Shown one piece after another: positions 58,888 to 64,000 of a stretch of DNA of 64,000 nt (its first letter is position 1; the number at the start of each line of letters is the position of its first letter). The notes under the pieces are model-generated. The model did not search any database and was not told where the DNA came from. It was given only the letters and a program-made list of their open reading frames with translations. The stretch is from positions 372,001-436,000 of the forward strand of contig NZ_LAZS01000012.1 in NCBI RefSeq assembly GCF_002007205.1, in the 5' to 3' direction. Source of the stretch: Ensifer adhaerens. Its GTDB lineage: Bacteria > Pseudomonadota > Alphaproteobacteria > Rhizobiales > Rhizobiaceae. Position numbers and translations under genes: made by a program.

Positions 58888-61245
58888 CTATTCGGCGACG
58901 ACGTAGGTATGGAGCCGTATGCGGCCCGATGCATCGGTCTCACGGTAGAGCCCCTGGATCTCGACGTCAAAGCCGGGAAACCTGTTGAAGCAGGCCTCGA
59001 ACATCTTGAGATAGTCGATCATCGGCTGCGCTCGCTCCGTCAGCCGCTCGCCCGGCACGATGGTGGCGATCCCCGGCGGATAGACGACGAAAGGCGTCGT
59101 TGCGATCCGCCCCGCGATGGCGTCGATCGGCAGGTAATCCACATCGTTTCGCACCAGGCAGCGCGCCGCGTCGTGGGGCGAAAGGGCGATTTCCGGCAGG
59201 TGCGCCTCGGAAAACTGCTTGGCCTGCAGCGCGCTCACGTTCGCGTCGCGGAAGAAGCGGTGCATGTCGGCGCACAGGTCGCGCAACCGCACGCCGGCGT
59301 AGCGGCCGGCACGCCGACGATAGAATTCCGGGATCGCCTCTTCCAGAGGCGCGTTGTCGTCGTGCAGCTTCTTGAAGGCGACGAGGCCGCTGATCAACGT
59401 GCCCGCCTTGCTGGCCTCGACGCCGGGCGTGAGCAGGAACAGCAGTGAATTCAGGTCGTTCTTTTCCGCGACGATCCGGTTCTCGCGCAGGTATTGCGCG
59501 ACGACCGGCGCCGGTATGCCGTGCTCGGCATATTCGCCGGTCGCTCTGTCAAACCCGGGGGTGAGCAGCGTGAGCTTGTTGGGATCGGTCATGGCGAAAC
59601 CCGGCGCCATATTCGAAAACCCGTGCCACGCGGCGTCCGGGGCGAGATGCCAAAATGCCGGGTTGGTGGCGAGCTGATCGGTAGCGACGCTCTCCCAGGC
59701 CACGTCGTGCACCGCTCCAGGGCTTGCCACATCCGGCATCGCTACCCGGTCCGGCACGAAAGGTTCGAAGAACCAGCGGCGTTCGGGCCGGCGCTCCTTC
59801 TCCTCGAACTCCCGGCGCACCGCCCGTATCTTCTTGCGCAGTTCGATGCCGAGACGGATCGTATCGTCCCACAGGACTTCGCCAGAGCGGCCTTTCATCA
59901 TCTGCGCGCCGACGTCGAGGGATGCGAAGAGGGGATAGAAGGGCGAGGTCGAAGCGTGCTGCATGAAACTCTCATTGAAGCGCCGGTGCTCGACCCGGCG
60001 CTTCTGGCCGGTTATGTGACGATCCTTCATGTGGATCTGCGAGGCCTGTGAAAAGCTCGCCAGCTGCTTGTGCGTGGATTGCGTGGCGATGATGCCCGGC
60101 GCCTCGGGCCCGAGTTCGGCAAGGCCCATGGCGAAGCGGCCGGCATAGAGCGGATGAAACTTCATGAAGCCCGCCCAGGCCTCGTCGAACAGAATGTAGT
60201 CGCACAGATGTCCGATCGTCTTCAGGATCATCTCGGCATTGTGGATCGTGCCGTCATAGGTGCACTGCTCGACCACCGCCACCCGAAACGGACGCGGCTT
60301 CTGCCAGGCATCGGGGTCCTTGACCAGCGGATGGGTGCGAATGCGGTTGCGCAGCGTCTCCTCGTTCAAGGTGCCAAAATCCATGGGACCGATCAGACCA
60401 TGCGCGTTTCGGGCCGTCGGCACATAGACCGGGATACCGCCCGAGATCATTAGGGCGCCGTGATGTGCGGCCTTGTGATTGTTGCGGTCGAACAGCACCA
60501 GGTCACCATCGGTGACGAGGGCGGAGAGAGCGACCTTGTTGGACGTCGAGGTGCCGTTGAGGACGAAATAGGTCTTCTCTGCGCCAAAAATCTTGGCTGC
60601 TTCCTTCTGGGCAGCGAGTGCTGGACCTTCATGGGTCAAGAGATCGCCGAGATCGAGCACGGAATTGTCGAGATCGTCGCGGAAAACCGCTTCGCCCAGG
60701 TGCTCCATGAACACGCGGCCGACCGGGCTGCGGCTATAGAACACGCCGCCGTTATGACCGGGGCATGTCCAAAGTTGGTTGCCTTCCTCGGCGTAATCCA
60801 CCAGTGCACCAAAGAAAGGTGTCTTCATCGTCTCGGCATATTGCTTGAGGCGGCTGATGAGGTTTTTTGCGATGAAGGCAGGGGTTTCCTCGGAGAGGAA
60901 GACATAGCCGTCGATAAAGTCGAGCACCTCCACCGGCACGTCTTCGAAGCGCTTGCGCCGGATCAGGAGAATGATCGGGAACTCGAGGCCGCGGCGGCGC
61001 ATCAGGTTGATGAGGGAGGCCGTCTTGCCCTCCATGCCTTTCTTGCCCCAGTCGACCATCATGCAGCCGATGGCCGCGTCCGTCTGTACGGCGATTTCGG
61101 CGTCTTCGAGATTGCGTGCACGCACTACCTCGAAACCGGACCGCTCGATCTCCTCGACGATCTGCTTATAGCGGGCCCCCTCCAGATCCTCGTTGTCGAA
61201 GGCGGGTGTCGCGAACAGGAAGGTGAAACGCCTGAAGTAATCCAT
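58888..61245 (-). CDS. Biodegradative-type Orn/Lys/Arg decarboxylase
   Basis: 785 residues, fold-type I PLP decarboxylase. A receiver-like wing domain (residues 1-125) leads to the PLP core: LNGTSTSNKVALSALVTDGD, VEQCTYDGTIHNA, ILFDEAWAGF, and TQSTHKQLASFSQAS with PLP Lys near 390. The C-terminal domain (after about 600) completes the large-form architecture of inducible arginine, lysine or ornithine decarboxylases. Which amino acid is used cannot be told from the sequence alone. GGAGG lies five bases before ATG 61245, making it preferable to ATG 61260. No antiporter gene is adjacent, unlike acid-resistance operons. Confidence 0.88.
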   Translation of the reverse strand: MDYFRRFTFLFATPAFDNEDLEGARYKQIVEEIERSGFEVVRARNLEDAEIAVQTDAAIGCMMVDWGKKGMEGKTASLINLMRRRGLEFPIILLIRRKRFEDVPVEVLDFIDGYVFLSEETPAFIAKNLISRLKQYAETMKTPFFGALVDYAEEGNQLWTCPGHNGGVFYSRSPVGRVFMEHLGEAVFRDDLDNSVLDLGDLLTHEGPALAAQKEAAKIFGAEKTYFVLNGTSTSNKVALSALVTDGDLVLFDRNNHKAAHHGALMISGGIPVYVPTARNAHGLIGPMDFGTLNEETLRNRIRTHPLVKDPDAWQKPRPFRVAVVEQCTYDGTIHNAEMILKTIGHLCDYILFDEAWAGFMKFHPLYAGRFAMGLAELGPEAPGIIATQSTHKQLASFSQASQIHMKDRHITGQKRRVEHRRFNESFMQHASTSPFYPLFASLDVGAQMMKGRSGEVLWDDTIRLGIELRKKIRAVRREFEEKERRPERRWFFEPFVPDRVAMPDVASPGAVHDVAWESVATDQLATNPAFWHLAPDAAWHGFSNMAPGFAMTDPNKLTLLTPGFDRATGEYAEHGIPAPVVAQYLRENRIVAEKNDLNSLLFLLTPGVEASKAGTLISGLVAFKKLHDDNAPLEEAIPEFYRRRAGRYAGVRLRDLCADMHRFFRDANVSALQAKQFSEAHLPEIALSPHDAARCLVRNDVDYLPIDAIAGRIATTPFVVYPPGIATIVPGERLTERAQPMIDYLKMFEACFNRFPGFDVEIQGLYRETDASGRIRLHTYVVAE

Positions 61246-61569
61246 CTGAGCCTCCGCCATGAACCCGTTGCGAGTTGTTCGTGTGTTTCATGACGATGTT
61301 GTGACGGACGGCCCGACTTTACGGGATTTGTGCGCACCGGGGATGGCCACATTGCGGGAAGGTTCGCGCCTGGTGAAGATCGATGCTCGCACAGGCCCGT
61401 TCGCCGAGCTCATTAAGACCTTTGCCGCCCGCCATCAGACTGAGGTCCTATGGCGGAACCTCTAGCGCGAACTAAGTTGATCGGCGGGATTCGATCTGTT
61501 GATGATCGGCAGCAGAGCCTTTTCGGGCTTGATTGGCATGCACTGGGATGTTTGATGACTGAGAAACTT

Positions 61570-62055
61570 ATGAAAAGAATGGGTGCAGTACTCGTGGCCG
61601 CCGGTACGGCGCTGTCGGCGGTCTCGGCCCAGGCCGTGCCCATGTCTCCTGTTTCGGTGGGGCAGTTGGCTTACCAGCCGGTCGAGTTGATCCATCATAA
61701 GCCAGGTCATTACGGCGGTCCGCCGCACAAGCGCGGGTATGACGGCTACCGTTACGGCGGCAACCGATACAATGCAGGTCCACGATACGGCTATTACAAT
61801 GGCTATGAGGGATACCGTTACCGCCGCGACGGGTACCGTCGTCACAGTGATGGATGGTGGTATCCCCTCGCCGCATTCGGGGCAGGAGTGGTCATCGGTG
61901 GCGCGATCGCGCAGCCACCCCGCCGGGTTTATTCCGACGCACCGTCAGCGCATGTCGAATGGTGCTATGACCGCTATCGTTCGTACCGAACCTACGACAA
62001 CAGTTTCCAGCCCTATTATGGGCCGCGCCAGCAATGCGTGTCGCCGTATTACTGA
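61570..62055 (+). CDS. BA14K-family secreted protein
   Basis: About 161 residues. A signal peptide ([20 protein letters not shown]) is followed by a Gly/Tyr/Arg-rich region ([20 protein letters not shown]), a hydrophobic stretch ([19 protein letters not shown]), and the BA14K motif [19 protein letters not shown] with two Cys framing [12 protein letters not shown]. The family was first noted as a Brucella lectin-like immunoreactive antigen and is common in Rhizobiales. ATG 61570 begins the signal peptide cleanly; ATG 61555 is an alternative. Confidence 0.82.
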   Translation: MKRMGAVLVAAGTALSAVSAQAVPMSPVSVGQLAYQPVELIHHKPGHYGGPPHKRGYDGYRYGGNRYNAGPRYGYYNGYEGYRYRRDGYRRHSDGWWYPLAAFGAGVVIGGAIAQPPRRVYSDAPSAHVEWCYDRYRSYRTYDNSFQPYYGPRQQCVSPYY

Positions 62056-62451
62056 CCAGCAGGCCCGGCTCGCTTCCGAGAAGTGGCGGATCCCTTTCAA
62101 TGCTCTCCGATACACTCGCAAAGCCGAGGACGCGTTGCACGCAACCGAGGTCGGGGTTCCCGGCTGAGCCGGAGCCATCGTCCTCTCCGCATGGACCTTC
62201 GCCGGCCGCGATTTCGGGATCCCGTGTCTTGCTTGCATCGATACAGTCGGCGCGCTTCCGAAACGCGGAAGGTCGTCGTCTTCGATCTTTACGCGATCCT
62301 TGTTTGCGAACAGATAGGCAAACATCCAGAACTCGCCCGATACCGATGGAGACGTCGCTCAGCAATCGTTTCTTGCGTGTCCCAGGACTGCAGGAAGCCG
62401 AACTGCAAGGCGCCCTGCCTTCTCAAAGGGTGAGTGCCTGTGAACGCATCC
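62056..62451 (+). other. 396-base stretch without a recognisable gene
   Basis: Between the BA14K gene and the convergent IclR gene. Short frames exist on both strands but lack ribosome sites and known motifs. No convincing hairpin with a T-run was found. Possibly decayed sequence. Confidence 0.45.
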
Positions 62452-63276
62452 TCAGACCTTCTGCGCGGCACGCAGGGCGGAGGTCGGATAGCGTAGGGTC
62501 GGGTCGAAGGGATTGAGCTTGCGGCTGATCGCCTGCGCCTCCGCCTTCAAGAGGTCGGTGATCGTGCCGCTTCGCGTTTCCGTCAGGCGCGATGCCAGCG
62601 TGCCGATGCTCAAGGAGGCGACGGCGATGCCGTTGCGGTCAAGAACCGGCACACCGAGACCCGCCATGCCCTCGATCATCTCGAAATTCATCTGCGCGGC
62701 ACCGATCCGCCTGACCTCCTCGACCTTGATGCGCAGGTCCACCTCGTCGATCGGCGCTCGGTCCATGATGCGCGGCATATTGAACTTGATGATCGCCTCG
62801 CGTTCCTCCTCGGGCAGGTGGGCGAGGATGGCGATGCTGCCCTGGCCGATGCCGAGCGGCACTTTGCCACCGATGTCGCCGGTAAAGGAGCGGATCGGGA
62901 AGGGCCCCTCGACGCGGTCGAGGCAGATTGCGTCAAAATTGCTGCGCACCAGCAGAAAGACCGTGTCGTTGAAGGTGGCGGACAGCCTCAAGAGCGACGG
63001 CCGGGCGATGTCGAGGATGCCTTCTCGCCGGCGCGCCTGCGAGGCGATCGAGAAGAACTCCAGCGACAGGCGGTAGGATTTCCCCTCTGGCATTTGCTCC
63101 ACGAGGCCTTCGGCGATCAGGGTCTTCAATAGCCGATGCGCCGATGGCTGGCTGAGATTCAGCCTCCGCGCGAGATCGATGACCCGCACACCCTCGCTCG
63201 CGTTATCTGCGAGGTCTTTCAGGATGTGGATCGCCTTGGTGAGGCTGGAGCTTCCGGCGTTCTCTGATTCCGACAT
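62452..63276 (-). CDS. IclR-family transcriptional regulator
   Basis: 274 residues. The N-terminal winged helix (LTKAIHILKDLADNASEGVR, then LARRLNLSQPSAHRLLKTLI) is followed by the IclR effector domain, whose GKVPLGIGQGSIAILAHLPE segment and GVPVLDRNGIAVASLSIGT are typical. A GAAAGA site lies upstream of ATG 63276; the longer frame reaches into the promoter. Divergent from the ABC importer gene at 63612, which it most likely controls. Confidence 0.9.
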   Translation of the reverse strand: MSESENAGSSSLTKAIHILKDLADNASEGVRVIDLARRLNLSQPSAHRLLKTLIAEGLVEQMPEGKSYRLSLEFFSIASQARRREGILDIARPSLLRLSATFNDTVFLLVRSNFDAICLDRVEGPFPIRSFTGDIGGKVPLGIGQGSIAILAHLPEEEREAIIKFNMPRIMDRAPIDEVDLRIKVEEVRRIGAAQMNFEMIEGMAGLGVPVLDRNGIAVASLSIGTLASRLTETRSGTITDLLKAEAQAISRKLNPFDPTLRYPTSALRAAQKV

Positions 63277-63308
63277 TTGCGAAAATCTTTCAAAATCTGC
63301 GTGGCATA

Positions 63309-63356
63309 ATTCCGTATATCGGATTTTTCTAACAAAAAATTCCGAAATAGAAAATT
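63309..63356. promoter_or_regulatory. AT-rich operator region of the IclR gene and ABC operon
   Basis: ATTCCG recurs at 63309-63314 and 63339-63344, 30 bases (three helical turns) apart. The first is part of the dyad TCCG-TATAT-CGGA at 63311-63323. The surrounding 60 bases are strongly AT-rich in a GC-rich genome. This fits binding of an IclR dimer or tetramer near its own promoter. The rest of 63277-63611 carries no gene. Confidence 0.45.
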
Positions 63357-63611
63357 GCATTTGTGTTTTTCGTCAATTTCCTGGAGTTAATTCACACAAG
63401 CCTTCTTCAAGGGGTGGATGTGCCAGACGTGAATAGCCGAGAGGCTATTCCGAGCGCGAAACCGTGCCTTTATGGGTGCACTCGCGCACGGCGGAGATCT
63501 CAACGTCTGAAGGAAGGTTCGATGGTTGACGACGTGTCGCAGCCGCCGGGATCGCCGACAAGAAAAATGGGGCAGGCGATCTCAGGGGTAGCGACCCACG
63601 GGAGAATGAGC

Positions 63612-64000
63612 ATGAGTTTCCTGAACCTTGAGAAGGTCTCCAAGTTCTATGGGTCGGTCGCGGCCGTTCATGATTTCGATCTTGCGGTCGAAAAGGGCGA
63701 GTTCATCTCGCTGCTCGGGCCCTCGGGCTGCGGCAAGACGACGACCCTGCAGATGATCACCGGGCTCGTGCGGCCCTCCTCAGGCACGATCATCATGGGC
63801 GGGCGCGACATCACCCACCTGCCGCCGCCGCAACGCGAACTGGGCGTCGTCTTCCAGAGCTATGCGCTCTTCCCCCATATGACCGTGGCGCAGAATGTTT
63901 CCTTCGGCCTCGAAATGCGCAAGGTGGCGAAGACGGAGCGCGACAAACGGATCAAGGAGATCCTGTCGCTGGTCCATCTCTCGGCGCTTGCCGATCGCTA
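63612..64000 (+). CDS. ABC transporter ATP-binding protein (3' truncated by window edge)
   Basis: The first 129 residues of a PotA/MalK-type importer ATPase. Walker A GPSGCGKTT lies at about residue 37 in FISLLGPSGCGKTTTLQMIT, the D-loop side TGLVRPSSGTIIMGGRDITH and the Q-loop VVFQSYALFPHMTVAQNV follow; the signature and Walker B lie beyond the window. GGAG eight bases upstream supports ATG 63612 over ATG 63606. It probably opens an importer operon regulated by the divergent IclR protein. Confidence 0.88.
   Translation, partial: MSFLNLEKVSKFYGSVAAVHDFDLAVEKGEFISLLGPSGCGKTTTLQMITGLVRPSSGTIIMGGRDITHLPPPQRELGVVFQSYALFPHMTVAQNVSFGLEMRKVAKTERDKRIKEILSLVHLSALADR

Noticed and set aside
61259-61465. 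68-codon plus-strand frame between the decarboxylase and BA14K genes
   Set aside because: No ribosome site or recognisable motif, and it overlaps the decarboxylase start region that should hold promoter DNA.
1-64000. tRNA, rRNA, transposase or integrase genes
   Set aside because: None was recognised on either strand; gene loss sites exist but no insertion sequence or attachment site is visible.

Overview
The window is high-GC DNA from an alphaproteobacterium, most likely a Rhizobiaceae member (Ensifer/Sinorhizobium, Rhizobium or Agrobacterium type). The evidence is a complete ehuABCD-eutABCDE ectoine region with its doe-type genes, a DUF982 protein, a BA14K protein, an IalB-like protein, MocR-type regulators, several ABC importers and no informational genes. 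That content fits a chromid or megaplasmid, but the replicon cannot be determined from the sequence alone.

Layout. (1) 1-5723 (+): two short-chain dehydrogenases, a polysaccharide-deacetylase-fold hydrolase, a 56-residue membrane peptide, an NCS1 permease and a GMC oxidoreductase, packed as one catabolic operon. (2) 5839-7389 (-): a MocR regulator divergent from (3) 7578-13365 (+): a binding-protein importer followed by a TIM-barrel isomerase-like protein and an inositol-monophosphatase-family phosphatase, suggesting uptake of a phosphorylated compound. (4) 13790-19587: a sulfite-oxidase-type enzyme with an extra N-terminal domain, a DUF982 gene, a decayed membrane-protein fragment, and a LysR regulator divergent from an amidase-MFS pair. 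(5) 19781-32991: the ectoine/5-hydroxyectoine island doeD-doeC-doeX (-) and enuR-ehuABCD-eutABCDE (+). It imports ectoines and converts them through N-alpha-acetyl-diaminobutyrate, diaminobutyrate and aspartate semialdehyde to aspartate. (6) 33132-38067 (-): a fatty acid desaturase and a thiol-redox operon (DsbD, Lgt-like/TlpA fusion, a 40-residue ORF, a DsbA-like protein). (7) 38340-42100: a putative enoyl-ACP-reductase-like protein, a DUF4168 protein, a gene remnant and a tyrosine phosphatase. (8) 42120-52322: a CadC-like regulator with TPRs, divergent from a giant autotransporter of about 2550 residues, followed by an IalB-family gene. (9) 52455-58728 (-): aspA-dctA-dctB-dctD, preceded by a consensus-matching sigma-54 promoter and paired palindromes. 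(10) 58888-64000: an Orn/Lys/Arg decarboxylase, a BA14K protein, an IclR regulator and the start of another ABC ATPase gene.

Most individual families are known. The features most worth a second look are: the nested repeats of the autotransporter (4 x 204 bp plus about 0.6 kb, the whole block duplicated) with its dedicated regulator and IalB neighbour; a shared 15-bp motif in front of enuR and ehuA; the sigma-54 promoter placed before aspA rather than dctA; the 40-codon CxxC ORF overlapping both redox neighbours; a 23-bp dyad in front of dsbD; and the permease-imidase-like-oxidoreductase operon at the left end.
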